From NCBI RefSeq assembly GCF_000186865.1, contig NW_008705569.1, positions 1,126,054-1,190,053 of the forward strand: 64,000 nt of DNA. Reading direction: 5' to 3'. Position 1 is the stretch's first letter; each line of letters starts with the position of its first letter. A model generated the notes under the pieces. The model made no database searches, was not told where the DNA came from, and saw nothing but the letters and a program-made list of their open reading frames with translations. The DNA is from Aureococcus anophagefferens. Lineage: Eukaryota > Sar > Pelagophyceae > Pelagomonadales > Pelagomonadaceae. This document shows, in pieces, positions 46,400 to 55,745 of the stretch. The position numbers and the translations under genes were made by a program.

Positions 46400-47056
46400 T
46401 TAGGCCGCGTCGCCGCTCGCCGTGACGACCGTCGGCCGGCCGTGGTCCGGCGGCGACGTGCGCACCGGGCCGACGGCCTTGCGGTTCACGGAGATCGTGT
46501 CCCAGGGGCACGCGGCGTGGACCTTGAACATGGTGACGACGACGTGGTCGCTCTTGACTTTGACCTTGCCCTTGGCGGGGACGATGTGCTCGTAGATGAT
46601 GGACTCGTGGAAGCGGTAGCGCTTGCTGCCGACGCGCGCCGTGACCTCGAGGGCCTGCGTCCGGAACGACGCCGCGACGGCGTCCTTGCCGAGGTTCGCC
46701 TTCGCGCCGGGCAGGCCGAAGTAGAGCACGACCTTCTTGCCCTCGTCGCTCAGGGCGAAGGTGTCGAAGGGCACGGTCTCGACGTACGCCGACGCCGCCT
46801 CGGCCGCGAGCTTCTCGGGGGCCAGGACGGGCGCGTCCGACTTTTGCCCCTGCTCCGACGCGCCCTTGGGGTGCCACCAGCCCTCGGGCCGGATCTCGTC
46901 GCTGCCCTCGATGACCTCGACCGACGACTTGCCCATGACCGGCGCGAGCACGGGCTCGTTCGGGTCCTTGGGCGGGCCCGGCGGCGGCCGGTCGCTGTCG
47001 TTCAGGTCGTCCATGTCGAGGCCGAGCTTCCCGGCCATCGCGGCGAGGGCGGCCAT
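46400..47056 (-). CDS. CS/HSP20-like domain protein
   Basis: A 218-residue protein from ATG 47054-47056. The C-terminal two thirds form a beta-sandwich-like domain: KKVVLYFGLPGAKANLGKD, VTARVGSKRYRFHESIIYE, KVKVKSDHVVVTMFKV, PWDTISV. This strand order is that of p23/NudC/PIH CS domains, which bind Hsp90 or serve as co-chaperones. The N-terminus is proline-rich and disordered. No other domain is visible. The identification is by pattern and not by a diagnostic motif. Confidence 0.55.
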   Translation of the reverse strand: MAALAAMAGKLGLDMDDLNDSDRPPPGPPKDPNEPVLAPVMGKSSVEVIEGSDEIRPEGWWHPKGASEQGQKSDAPVLAPEKLAAEAASAYVETVPFDTFALSDEGKKVVLYFGLPGAKANLGKDAVAASFRTQALEVTARVGSKRYRFHESIIYEHIVPAKGKVKVKSDHVVVTMFKVHAACPWDTISVNRKAVGPVRTSPPDHGRPTVVTASGDAA

Positions 47057-47273
47057 GCTTTCTGTTTCAGCGGTCGCGCGAGCTGTGCGGTTCGTGGAGA
47101 GCGCGCGAGAGCTGCGTCGACGCGACGGTGCAGCGACGGGTAGGCTGCGCACGAATCGAAGACGATGTGCTGCGGCGACAGGCTGCTGTTGACGCCAACT
47201 TGCTCCTCCATATCCCGGTCTGAAACCGCGCCTCCCATATCGATCAGCCGCCGGCGCGGCGCGCGGACGCGAG
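47057..47273. promoter_or_regulatory. Putative bidirectional promoter (CS-domain / FAM47-like gene)
   Basis: A 217-bp divergent gap with no coding frame that fits local third-position bias. No defined element is recognised. Confidence 0.35.
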
Positions 47274-49046
47274 ATGGTGCTCTCGCGGGTGTCGAACTTC
47301 AGCGGCGCGCCGATCCGCCCCGCGCGGGGCAAGCGGTCGCGGCCGTCGCCGTTCCTGAACCACACGTGGCGCTTCTTGACGCGGGAGGAGACGCACGTGC
47401 CCCTCCTCGAGTCGCCGCGGCTCACCATCGAGGAGTCCACGCTCGAGAGCCTGGTCCAGTCGCGCGTCGAGGCGCGCCTCGAGTCGTCGCTCGGCGACCT
47501 GCCCGACGCCGAGGTCCACAGCGTCGTCGCCGCGTCGGCCGTGCCGGACCTCAACGAGACGTCCGCGTCCCAGATGCTCAAGTTCGGCGCGCCGAGCCAC
47601 AGCCTCACGGCGTCCTGGGACGACCAGAGCGGCTCGGCGGCGTCCGTCGCGCGCCTGCGGGCGCGCCAGGCCCAGCTCAGCGACGACCCGAACGTCCGGG
47701 AGCTGCTGGCCGCCGCGGACCGCGGCGAGGCCGTCGGCGACGACCGGCTCCCGAAAGCCGGCGACTACGCCGCGGGGAAGAAGCGCTTCTCGACGGACAT
47801 CGAGGCGCTCACGGAGCACCCCAAGTACGAGAGCGGGCCCATGAAGGGTCTCGAGCGGCTGCGCGCGCCGCCGCCCATCAACGTCGTCGCGGCGCCTCCG
47901 ACGGCGCGGCCGCCCGACGGCGACCGGGCCCGGGAGCCGTCGGGCCCGCCGGCGCCCATCATCATCTGGCGGCCGCCGGAGACCATCCGCATCGCCGCGG
48001 ACATCCCCTGGGAGCTCACGAAGCCCGAGGCGAAGTACGCGGCGAACATGGCGCGCGTGAAGCTGTCGACGATCCGGAATCTGACGTCGGGCGCGGGCCT
48101 GTCCATGCGCGACCTCGTCGAGGAGGAGCGGCGGCGCGCGGCGCACGGCGAGGGCACGCGGGCCGCGTCGCCCGTGCGGCCCCACATCTCGAAGTGGAAG
48201 GCGCAGAAGCTCAAGGAGTCGAAGCGGTCGTCCGTCGCCATCGAGTACCTGCGCATGGCCCGGGCCATCCGCGCGCGCGCGGAGGCGCGGCCGCCCGTGC
48301 GCGTCGACTACGGCAAGTGGTACGTGCCCTGCCGCGACTGGCGCGCGCGGCCGAAGCGCGACGCGAAGCCCTCCGCGGAGGACGCGCCGGGCGCCGCCGC
48401 GGAGCGCGACCACCGCGCGGAGATCGAGCTGTCGCAGAACGAGTTCGGCGAGGAGGTCGCGGCCCAGAAGCAGCACGAGAAGGAGGTCAAGCAGGAGATC
48501 GCCAAGGCCTATATTTCGAAGCAGTTCAAGCAGTACATCGACGACCACGACTACCGCATGCCCATGGCTCTGGATCCTTTATCCGCGGACACGGGCTCGC
48601 TCACGGGCTTCGACCGGAACATGCTCCAGCACATGCTCCCGGCATTACGTCCGCTACTGGCGCCGTCCATGGCGCGGCTCCTGCGGCGCGAGCTCCAGGG
48701 GTCCTGCCTGCCGCCGACGTCGACGTACGTGCCCGTGTCCATCTTCCGGGAGGTCCTCGCGCGCCACGGCTTCCGCTTCACGGAGGTCGAGTATAGCCAG
48801 CTCACGGCCATCGCGCCCGCCGACGAGCTCGGGGCGCCGGCGACGAAGCGCCACGCGAAGATCGACTACAACCTCTTCATGGTCCGCTGCTCCGAGGCCA
48901 TCCGCAAGGCGCGGCTCGAGGGCGCGAAGAAGCACACGTTCGTCGAGGCGTCCGCGGACCGCGCGGGCGACACGCCCCTCTCGGACCTGCCCGAGCTCCA
49001 CTCCGTCGGCGGCCTCTCGGACTCGTCGCCGTCGTCCGCGGGGTAA
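47274..49046 (+). CDS. Long charged protein with a FAM47/flagellar-type YGxWY motif
   Basis: The 590-residue protein is charged and largely helical. Its only recognisable landmark is RVDYGKWYVPCRDWRARP (about residue 340), like the YGxWYLxPxxWK motif of FAM47 and related cilia-associated proteins. Helical basic stretches precede it. The C-terminus has a short EF-hand-like helical pair (FREVLARHGFRFTEVEYSQL...KIDYNLFMVRCSEAI) without clear calcium loops. If the motif is genuine, a flagellar or microtubule role follows; this is inference. Intronless and intact. Confidence 0.6.
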   Translation: MVLSRVSNFSGAPIRPARGKRSRPSPFLNHTWRFLTREETHVPLLESPRLTIEESTLESLVQSRVEARLESSLGDLPDAEVHSVVAASAVPDLNETSASQMLKFGAPSHSLTASWDDQSGSAASVARLRARQAQLSDDPNVRELLAAADRGEAVGDDRLPKAGDYAAGKKRFSTDIEALTEHPKYESGPMKGLERLRAPPPINVVAAPPTARPPDGDRAREPSGPPAPIIIWRPPETIRIAADIPWELTKPEAKYAANMARVKLSTIRNLTSGAGLSMRDLVEEERRRAAHGEGTRAASPVRPHISKWKAQKLKESKRSSVAIEYLRMARAIRARAEARPPVRVDYGKWYVPCRDWRARPKRDAKPSAEDAPGAAAERDHRAEIELSQNEFGEEVAAQKQHEKEVKQEIAKAYISKQFKQYIDDHDYRMPMALDPLSADTGSLTGFDRNMLQHMLPALRPLLAPSMARLLRRELQGSCLPPTSTYVPVSIFREVLARHGFRFTEVEYSQLTAIAPADELGAPATKRHAKIDYNLFMVRCSEAIRKARLEGAKKHTFVEASADRAGDTPLSDLPELHSVGGLSDSSPSSAG

Positions 49047-49064
49047 TTTGTATCAGGCGAAGCC

Positions 49065-49205
49065 ATGTACGTCCTCGTCCTCGGCTACTTCGCCGTCGCC
49101 GGCGCGGGGCCCATCTCCCTCGACGAGCAGCTCCTCGGCGGCGAGCTCAGCTTCTACGAGGAGACGTTCGCGAACGCCAAGGCCGCGCTCGCCAAGGAGG
49201 ACTAG
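49065..49205 (+). CDS. Small open reading frame, 46 residues
   Basis: An ATG 18 bp after the preceding stop opens a frame of 46 codons with strong GC third-position bias. The product has a short hydrophobic N-terminus (MYVLVLGYFAVAGAGP) and an acidic/alanine helix ending FANAKAALAKED. The bias and the small hydrophobic segment suggest a real small protein or the last exon of another transcript. No family is recognised. It ends 53 bp before the convergent xanthine dehydrogenase stop. Confidence 0.4.
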   Translation: MYVLVLGYFAVAGAGPISLDEQLLGGELSFYEETFANAKAALAKED

Positions 49206-49258
49206 CCGCCGGCGGGTAAAAAACGTGTGTGCAGCAAACTATAACAAAAAGACCGCGC

Positions 49259-52200
49259 TCACGCGAAGACGAGGCCCGCGTCGTCGAGGCGCCCGAGCGC
49301 GGCGCGGATCGCCTTCGGCGACGCGGGCACCGGCAGGTCGAACCAGGCCGCGTCGCCGAGCGCGTCGCGGCGGAACGCCGCGACGGCCGCGCGGAGCGCG
49401 AAGAAGACCGACGCCGCGAGCTGCATGGGCGGCTCGCCCGACGCCTTGCTCCCCAGGACCGCCACGGCCGACGGGTTCGGCGTCCGCGCGAGCATGGACA
49501 CGCGGAGGTCGAGGGGCACGTCCGCGACCATGGGCGGCTTGTACTCCCAGGTGCCGTCGCCCGACTGCTTCCCCGACGCGTCGACGGCGCAGTGCTCCGT
49601 GAGGTAGAAGCCCAGCGCCATGACTATGGCGCCCTCGACCTGGCCGACGTCGACGTCCGAGTTTAGGCTCGAGCCCTGGTCCATGCGCACGTCGACCTCC
49701 CGGACCTCGACCTCGCCGCTGAGGCAGTCGACCTCGACCTCCGCCAAAGCGAGGCCGTAGGTCGCGTAGTCCGGGTCGTCGCCGCTTTCCGACGTCCTTA
49801 GGTCGTTCCAGCCCGTCGCGCTGAGCTCGACGGCGTCCGCGAGCGCCGCGGCGACGGCGTCCGCCCATTTCGCGTGCTTCGCGACGTAGGGCGCTAAACG
49901 CTTTTTCAGCGTCGCGCAGGCCTTGAGCGTCGCGCCGCAGCACGACTCCGACGTGCCCGAGCCGCCCGTGGCGACCGAATTCGGCGTCTTGTCGGTAGAA
50001 GTGTCGGCCACGGTCACCAAAGACAAATCGCAGCCCAGGGCATACGCCGCCACGGCGGCGACCTTCGTGTGGATGCCCTGGCCGAGCTCGCAGCCGCCGT
50101 GCGCGACCTGCACGGACCCGTCGCCGTAGACGTTCACGAGAGCCGGCACCTTCCAGAAGTCCATGGCCATGATGTACTTCGTGGGCATGACGTGGACGCC
50201 GCGCTTCCGCCAGGCGTTGGCCTCGTTGAATTGGTCGACGGCGTCGAGGCGCGCCAGTAATTTGGGCTTCAGAGCGGCGTAGAGCTCGGGGATCGTGTAG
50301 TTGAACGTCGGCGACCCGAGAGGCTTGGACCCGTAGGGGAATTTCTGGCCGACTTTGTAAAAATTGAGCTCCTGCACCTCGTGGACGGGCCGCCGCGTCT
50401 CGTGGGCGACGCGCACGATGGCGAGCTCCCGGCAGCACTGCGACTGGATGACGCCCGGCGACCGCATCGACGACGACCGCGGCGCGCGCGTCTTCAGCAC
50501 TTTGCCCTTGGCGTCGTGGCGGCCGCTGTCGTAGCAGTTGTCGCTCCACTGCACGGCCATGGAGAGGTCGCCGACGGCGTCCTGCGTCGCGTGGCCGCCC
50601 TCGACGGCGAAGGTCGCGGCGTAGCTCGCGAGCGCGCCCGTCGCCGCGTCGAACGACACCTCGTAGTCGCACGCCGTCGCCTCGCGGCCGCCGGTCATGG
50701 CCATGTCGTCGCGGCGGTCCGCGTGGTACCGCGCGGGCACGCCCAGCTTCGCCGCGACGAGCGCGACGGACGTCGCCGCCGGCAGGTGGAGCGTCAGCTT
50801 CCCGCCGAAGCCGCCGCCCGCGCGGCGGCACGCCACCACAACGTCCGCGGCCCGGAGGCCGAGCAAGGACGCGGTGACGGTCTGCGTGAGCGTCGGGTCC
50901 TGCGTCGACGCCGTCAGGAGCAGCCGGGAGCCCTCGCCGGGGACGCACCGCGCCGAGTGCGTCTCCATGTGGAAGTGCTTCTGGAGCGGCGTCGCGAAGG
51001 CGCCGGACACGGTCTTCGTCGACGATGTCGTTTTCAGGACGACGCGGTCGTCGGTCTTCGTCGACGACGTCGTTTTCAGGACGACGCGGTCGTCGGTCGT
51101 CGTCGACGATGTCGTTTTCAGGACGACGTGGTCGTCGACGACGCGGAGCGCGCCGCGCCGGAGGCCGAGCTTGCGGCCCTTGCCGGAGCCGTCGTCCGAG
51201 AAGTGGGCCGCGAGCGCGGCCTTCAACTCCGCCGACGTCAGCGCCGCGGCGCCGCCGGCGCCGCCGTCCGTCGCGCAGCGCACGGCCCGGGCCATGGCCA
51301 GCGCCGCGAGGTCGGACGTCCCGACGCACAGGGCCACGCGGCACCCGACGAAGACGTCGTCGCCGACGCCCCAGAGCAATAAGTCGTCGGCGTCGTCGAG
51401 CGCGAGCGACTCCGTGGCGACTAAATCCCGGAGCGCGTCGTCGCGCGAATAAACCGCGACGGCGCCGAGCACGCGCGCGGCGCCGGACACGTCGACGGCC
51501 GTCACCGTCCCGGACCGTTTCGCGAAAGCAAAGGCCACGGAGACCTCGTTGCAGGCCCGGGGCTCGTCGGCCGCGTAGCGGGCCTCGCCCGACGCCTGGA
51601 GCCGCGCCGCGAGCTTGACGCGCGGCGCGCAGGCCGGCGCGTAGCGGCCGTCGGACGCGCCGGCGACGTCGCGCGCGCCCGACGACGGCGGCCGGTGCGC
51701 CGCGAGGGACCGGAGCGCGTTGGCGACGCGCGGCGGCAGCGACGGCTGCGCGAGGAGGCAGGCCTTGTACAGCAGCTGCACCGCGCAGTCCGTCGCGTAC
51801 GCGTCGTCCGTCGGGAGCTGCGCGCGCAAGGCGGCGACGGCGGCCTGGAACGCGTCGGCGTCGGCGACGGGCTTGCCCGCGAGCGCGGCCTCCGCGGCCG
51901 TCGCGCGGAACAGCTTCGTCCTCGGGGCGACGCCGCCGAAGAAGAGCCGCGCGGACGCGACGACGCCCGAGGCGACGCGCACGCTCAGGCCCGCGTTGAC
52001 GTAGGCGTGCGCGTTCGCGTGGCGCGCGGCGACCTTGTCGCAGCGCGCCGTCGTCCCGGCGGGCGACCGCGGCACGAAGAGCTCGACGACGACGTCGCCC
52101 GCGCGCCAGCCGGTTAAAACGTCGACGACGGCGAGCTTTTGCAGGCGACGCTTGGTCTTCCCGTCGCGCCGCGACACGGAGAGCTCGGCGCCGAGGCACG

Positions 52201-53326
52201 CGAGGGCAACGGCGACGTCCGAGGGGAAGCCGTCGGCGCGCGCCGCGAGCGCGAGATTCCCGGCCCAGGTCGCGCTGTTGCGCACCTGCGTGTTCGCGAC
52301 GCGGTCGAGGTGCGCCGCCGCCGCGTTCCACGCCACGTCCAGGCCGCCGCGGAGCGCCGCGGAGAGCGCGTCGATGGTGACGGCGCCGCCGGCCGCGAGG
52401 CCGTCGTCGGCGGCGGCGAGCTTCGTCAGTTCGGGCACGGACTTCGTCGCCACGAGTTGCGCGTCCTCCAGCGGGGGCAGGCCCCCGGCCCAGGGCGCGC
52501 CGAGGCAGTCGTCGTAGTACTTGGCGACGCCGATGGCCGCCGTCGCGCCGCCGACGAGGACGGTCTCGCCGTAGCCGAGGCCCGCGTCCAAAAGCGCGTA
52601 GAGCCGCGGCAGACTCGTGGGCTCCACGTAGCTCAGGCGTCGCGCGTCGTCGGCGACGCTCAGGCCCCGCGACGGCGGCGCGCCGCACGCGCGCCCGCAG
52701 GCTCTGCCCGTCGTCACGTCGCGGCACGGCGCCGCGTCCTCGACGTCGGGCAGACCCTCCAAGGCCTCGAGGATGGGCCGGTAGCCCGTGCAGCGGCAGA
52801 TGTTGCCGTCGAGCTTTTTTTGCAGGTCGCCGCGGGACCGCGGGCCGCGCGCGCGCAGCGCGGCGACGGCGGTCGTCCAGCCGGGCGTGCAGTAGCCGCA
52901 CTGGCTCCCGTTGCCGTCCGCGATGGCCTTCTGGATGTCCCCGAAGCCGTTCCGCGACGATCCGAGGCCCTCCGCCGTCGTGATGACGGACCCGTCGCAC
53001 TGGCACAGGAGGCGCAGGCACGCGTTGATGGCGTCCGTGTTGTGTTCGACGACGGTGCACGCGCCGCAGCCGCCCTCGCCGCAGCCGACCTTGGCGGCCG
53101 TGAGGCCGCAGCGGTCCCGGAGGTAGGCCAGGAGCGTGAGCGACGGGCTCGGGTTCTCGACGCAGTGGACGGCGCCGTTGATCGTGAGGACGACGGTCGA
53201 CGGGGGGTCCTCAGCGGGCGGGCTCTTCACTGGGTCCTCGCTGCGGGCCTCGACGGGCTCCGCGCGGCGGCGCAGGCGCAGCAGGACCCACGATAAGACG
53301 ACGAGCGCGAGGAGGTAGAGATACAT
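49259..53326 (-). CDS. XDH: Xanthine dehydrogenase with an N-terminal membrane anchor
   Basis: The 1355-residue protein has all three modules. Two [2Fe-2S] centres: VGCGEGGCGAC with a later cysteine, and QCGYCTPG...NICRCTGYRP. A FAD domain (LVGGATAAIGVAK). A molybdopterin domain: PLQKHFHMETHSA, RRAGGGFGGK, and the C-terminal SKASGEPPMQLAASVFFAL with the catalytic Glu. It oxidises hypoxanthine and xanthine to urate in purine breakdown. Unusually, residues 1-20 (MYLYLLALVVLSWVLLRLRR) are a membrane anchor. Three 14-residue repeats lie early in the molybdenum part. The gene is intronless and intact. Confidence 0.92.
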   Translation of the reverse strand: MYLYLLALVVLSWVLLRLRRRAEPVEARSEDPVKSPPAEDPPSTVVLTINGAVHCVENPSPSLTLLAYLRDRCGLTAAKVGCGEGGCGACTVVEHNTDAINACLRLLCQCDGSVITTAEGLGSSRNGFGDIQKAIADGNGSQCGYCTPGWTTAVAALRARGPRSRGDLQKKLDGNICRCTGYRPILEALEGLPDVEDAAPCRDVTTGRACGRACGAPPSRGLSVADDARRLSYVEPTSLPRLYALLDAGLGYGETVLVGGATAAIGVAKYYDDCLGAPWAGGLPPLEDAQLVATKSVPELTKLAAADDGLAAGGAVTIDALSAALRGGLDVAWNAAAAHLDRVANTQVRNSATWAGNLALAARADGFPSDVAVALACLGAELSVSRRDGKTKRRLQKLAVVDVLTGWRAGDVVVELFVPRSPAGTTARCDKVAARHANAHAYVNAGLSVRVASGVVASARLFFGGVAPRTKLFRATAAEAALAGKPVADADAFQAAVAALRAQLPTDDAYATDCAVQLLYKACLLAQPSLPPRVANALRSLAAHRPPSSGARDVAGASDGRYAPACAPRVKLAARLQASGEARYAADEPRACNEVSVAFAFAKRSGTVTAVDVSGAARVLGAVAVYSRDDALRDLVATESLALDDADDLLLWGVGDDVFVGCRVALCVGTSDLAALAMARAVRCATDGGAGGAAALTSAELKAALAAHFSDDGSGKGRKLGLRRGALRVVDDHVVLKTTSSTTTDDRVVLKTTSSTKTDDRVVLKTTSSTKTVSGAFATPLQKHFHMETHSARCVPGEGSRLLLTASTQDPTLTQTVTASLLGLRAADVVVACRRAGGGFGGKLTLHLPAATSVALVAAKLGVPARYHADRRDDMAMTGGREATACDYEVSFDAATGALASYAATFAVEGGHATQDAVGDLSMAVQWSDNCYDSGRHDAKGKVLKTRAPRSSSMRSPGVIQSQCCRELAIVRVAHETRRPVHEVQELNFYKVGQKFPYGSKPLGSPTFNYTIPELYAALKPKLLARLDAVDQFNEANAWRKRGVHVMPTKYIMAMDFWKVPALVNVYGDGSVQVAHGGCELGQGIHTKVAAVAAYALGCDLSLVTVADTSTDKTPNSVATGGSGTSESCCGATLKACATLKKRLAPYVAKHAKWADAVAAALADAVELSATGWNDLRTSESGDDPDYATYGLALAEVEVDCLSGEVEVREVDVRMDQGSSLNSDVDVGQVEGAIVMALGFYLTEHCAVDASGKQSGDGTWEYKPPMVADVPLDLRVSMLARTPNPSAVAVLGSKASGEPPMQLAASVFFALRAAVAAFRRDALGDAAWFDLPVPASPKAIRAALGRLDDAGLVFA
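51011..51136 (-). repeat. Three 42-bp in-frame repeats in the xanthine dehydrogenase gene
   Basis: Units begin at 51011, 51053 and 51095 and differ at a few bases. Each encodes a 14-residue block DDRVVLKTTSST(K/T)T. The block lies at the entry of the molybdopterin domain, where other enzymes have one copy of a similar strand. It is a coding minisatellite likely to vary in copy number. Confidence 0.9.
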
Positions 53327-53724
53327 TGGTGTGGAGGCTGGAAACGCTCGCTGGAGGGCGGCTTAAAACGCAGCCATAATCTTGGCTGAGTGGAGAAAGT
53401 CCAGCGAGTGATTGAAGTTCAAGATGCCCCGCCCGCCGACGCAAGCCGGCGCTAAGTGCGAAGCTCGGGTCGTGCGCGCGGCGCTCGCGAAGGCCAGTGC
53501 TTACCGGAGACGGCTCTCCCCGGGTCCGGCGGCCGGCCCCGCGGCGGGCGGCGACCGGCGCGGACGCCGCGAAACTTGCCGCGAACGCGCGACTCCAGCC
53601 CTTTCGACAAAGAGGCCGCGCGCGCCCCCGGCGCTGGGTAGCAGAGTGAGCTTAACATTCGGGCCGCCGGAGCCCCGCGCGAGGCGCCCCAACTCGCGCG
53701 GGCCGCGCCCGCCTCGGGGGCCGC
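53327..53724. other. Intergenic region, about 400 bp, no supported gene
   Basis: It lies upstream of xanthine dehydrogenase and downstream of Psb31. It contains a GATTGAAGTTCAAGATG stretch near 53411, of the TTGAAG/CTTCAA type found near other starts, and GC-rich sequence without coding bias. A short ATG frame at 53424 has poor third-position support. Confidence 0.4.
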
Positions 53725-54503
53725 CTAGCGCTGGTAGATGGCGCCCTTCTTGGTGCGGACCTTCCAGTCGTAGTCGTTGGAGTAGCCCTGGCCCGTGGAC
53801 ACGTCGACGGGCTTGGTGTCGATGGCCGCGTTCTTCATGTAGGCGGCGTAGGACGTCTTGAGCTGGTTCGCGTTCTTGGACGCGATCGCCTCCATGATGT
53901 TCTTTGTCTCGGTGACGGCGATGGCCTTCTGGGCCTTGGTGATGGCGCTCTTCTGGGCGTAGGCGCCGCTGTTGAAGAGGTCGAAGGCGTTCTTCTCCGC
54001 GAGCACGGCCGCGAAGTCGCCCTTCTCGACGGCGTCCTTGAGGTCGGCGATGCGGCCGCCGTAGATGCCGCGCGACCGCGCGACGGTCGCGGCGGACACG
54101 GCGCCGTCGGCGGACGCGATCTGGGGCGCGGCGACGGCGGCGGCCTGGGGGGTGAGGCGGTGAGGCGTCGCGGGGCGGGCGCGCGCGCGCGTCCGGGCCG
54201 GCGAATTTCCGAGCCGAGGCGGCGGCGGCGGCGGCGCGCGCGGGGGGAAGCGGCGGCGGGGCGGTCCCGCGCCAGCGCGATGGCCGGCCCGGGACGCGCC
54301 GCGGCAGGAGTATAGCGGACGCGGGGGCGCACGAAGGTGCCGGCGACGGTCTTCATGGCCTGGCGGCGGTCGAGCCTGCGAAGCGGGCGCAAAGGTTATT
54401 TCGGGCCAGTTTTTTGCGTTCTACGTTGGACGCCGTCGACGCGCTTGACCGGCTGGGGCGCGAGCGCCGCGGCGCCGCCGAAGAGGAGGAACGAGAGCTT
54501 CAT
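53725..54503 (-). CDS. psb31: Photosystem II extrinsic protein Psb31-like, multi-exon
   Basis: The last exon (54144-53725) encodes the mature protein: IASADGAVSAATVARSRGIY, LKDAVEKGDFAAVLAEKNAF, then KGAIYQR at the end after GQGYSNDYDWKVRTK. This pattern is that of the Psb31 lumenal subunit of heterokont photosystem II. A middle exon ending at 54333 (RRQAMKTVAGTF) joins through a 188-nt intron (54145-54332, donor GTGCGC) and supplies the twin-arginine-like lumenal signal. A first exon from ATG 54501-54503 (MKLSFLLFGGAAALAPQP) supplies the plastid signal. The first splice cannot be resolved in phase with a plain GT donor. Confidence 0.75.
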
Positions 54504-54627
54504 TGCGTAAGTGCGACGGGGGGGATCGTTGAAGAGCTGTGGGATCGATGCGCAGCCTGCTAGGCTAGTTACCCTAGTGGCTGCCCTACATTATAATTTT
54601 CACGATGGAACCCAATCAGCATCACAG

Positions 54628-55620
54628 ATGACACGCAGCCCAGCGTTGCTGCTGCTCCTAGCAGGAACAGCATTTGCAGCGCGCAACTGCTCGACGTTCT
54701 GGGTGCCGCCTCCGGAAGGACGGAGGCGACTGTCCAGCGCGAGCATCCACTACACGGGCACCAAAACAACACCGACGCTCGTCGTCGCGTCGAACCACAA
54801 GACGGGCACGTTCCTGTCGCGGTGCGTCGTCGCCGTGCTGCAGCGCTTCGGCCAGCCCGTGGCCCTCGGCGGCGGCCACGTCTCCGGCGGCTTCGGCCGC
54901 GACGCCTACCTCTTCCAGGTCAACTTCGCGCGGGACCCGTTCGTGCTCGTCGACAGCGGCTACCGCTACCACCGCACGGGGCCCGAGACCTGGACGCGGG
55001 TGGCCCTCGACGGCGCGCCGCCGGGCAAGCAGTACCAGGGCGAGGGCGCCGCGTTCCGCGCGTTCGCGGCGGCGGCGGGCTCGCCGGCGGCCGCGGCCGC
55101 GTGCGCCTCGGAGGCGCTCGGCGCCGCGCCCGCGGAGCCGCCGCGGCGGAACGAGACCTACGCCGACGCGCTCGGCCGCTTCTCCCTCCGCGACGGCCTC
55201 CTCTTCGAAGCGCTGCGGTCGCTGCACCGCGACGTGCCCTACGTCGTGAGGGCCGCCGTCGACTGCGGCGCCCAGGGCGCCCACTGCACGACGCTGCTGC
55301 TCGACGACATCATGGCGGACCTGCCCGGCGCGTTCCGGCGCATCGCGCGGGCCTTCCGCCTCGCGGACGTCGATCGGCTCGCGGCGCCGCTCGCGGCCGG
55401 CGCCGTCGAGCGCGCGTTCCTCGACGCGTGCGGCCCGGAGTCGACCTTCGTCGCGTCGAAGAAGGACGGCTCCGCGACGGCCCGCGACGCCGGCAGCCAC
55501 CGCAACGGGCCCGACGCGGAGCGCGCGGGCCGCCTCGCGACGCTCCGCGACATCGACGCGGTCTACCTCGGCGGCCGCCTCGCCGCGGCGAACGCGACGC
55601 TGCGCCGCCACCTGCGATAG
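54628..55620 (+). CDS. Secretory sulfotransferase-like protein
   Basis: A 330-residue protein from ATG 54628 with a signal peptide (MTRSPALLLLLAGTAFAARN). A P-loop-like segment, VVASNHKTGTFLSRCVVAVL, is followed by long alanine-rich helices and a C-terminal region with FVASKKDGSATARDAGSHRNG, where sulfotransferases have the basic 3'-phosphate loop. The P-loop resembles that of carbohydrate sulfotransferases with K-T-G-T-F. The family fit is moderate and substrate unknown. It is the third sulfotransferase-like gene in the window. Confidence 0.6.
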   Translation: MTRSPALLLLLAGTAFAARNCSTFWVPPPEGRRRLSSASIHYTGTKTTPTLVVASNHKTGTFLSRCVVAVLQRFGQPVALGGGHVSGGFGRDAYLFQVNFARDPFVLVDSGYRYHRTGPETWTRVALDGAPPGKQYQGEGAAFRAFAAAAGSPAAAAACASEALGAAPAEPPRRNETYADALGRFSLRDGLLFEALRSLHRDVPYVVRAAVDCGAQGAHCTTLLLDDIMADLPGAFRRIARAFRLADVDRLAAPLAAGAVERAFLDACGPESTFVASKKDGSATARDAGSHRNGPDAERAGRLATLRDIDAVYLGGRLAAANATLRRHLR

Positions 55621-55745
55621 CGTTCATAACAGCGCGGTGGGTCGTGATACCCTCCTGGGCACCGGGGATTCTTCTTTTTTATCAGTTGCTTCAACTCACC
55701 TATTCAACGTGCTTCATTATCGCCCCACGAAGGGCAGCCCTCACG

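Noticed and set aside
49239..53060. A 1273-codon arginine-rich frame overlapping xanthine dehydrogenase on the same strand
   Set aside because: The xanthine dehydrogenase frame has complete conserved motifs; the other frame is a composition shadow.
53424..53861. A plus-strand frame starting MPRPPTQAGAKC
   Set aside because: It runs antisense into Psb31 and becomes Arg/Pro low complexity; no support beyond an ATG.
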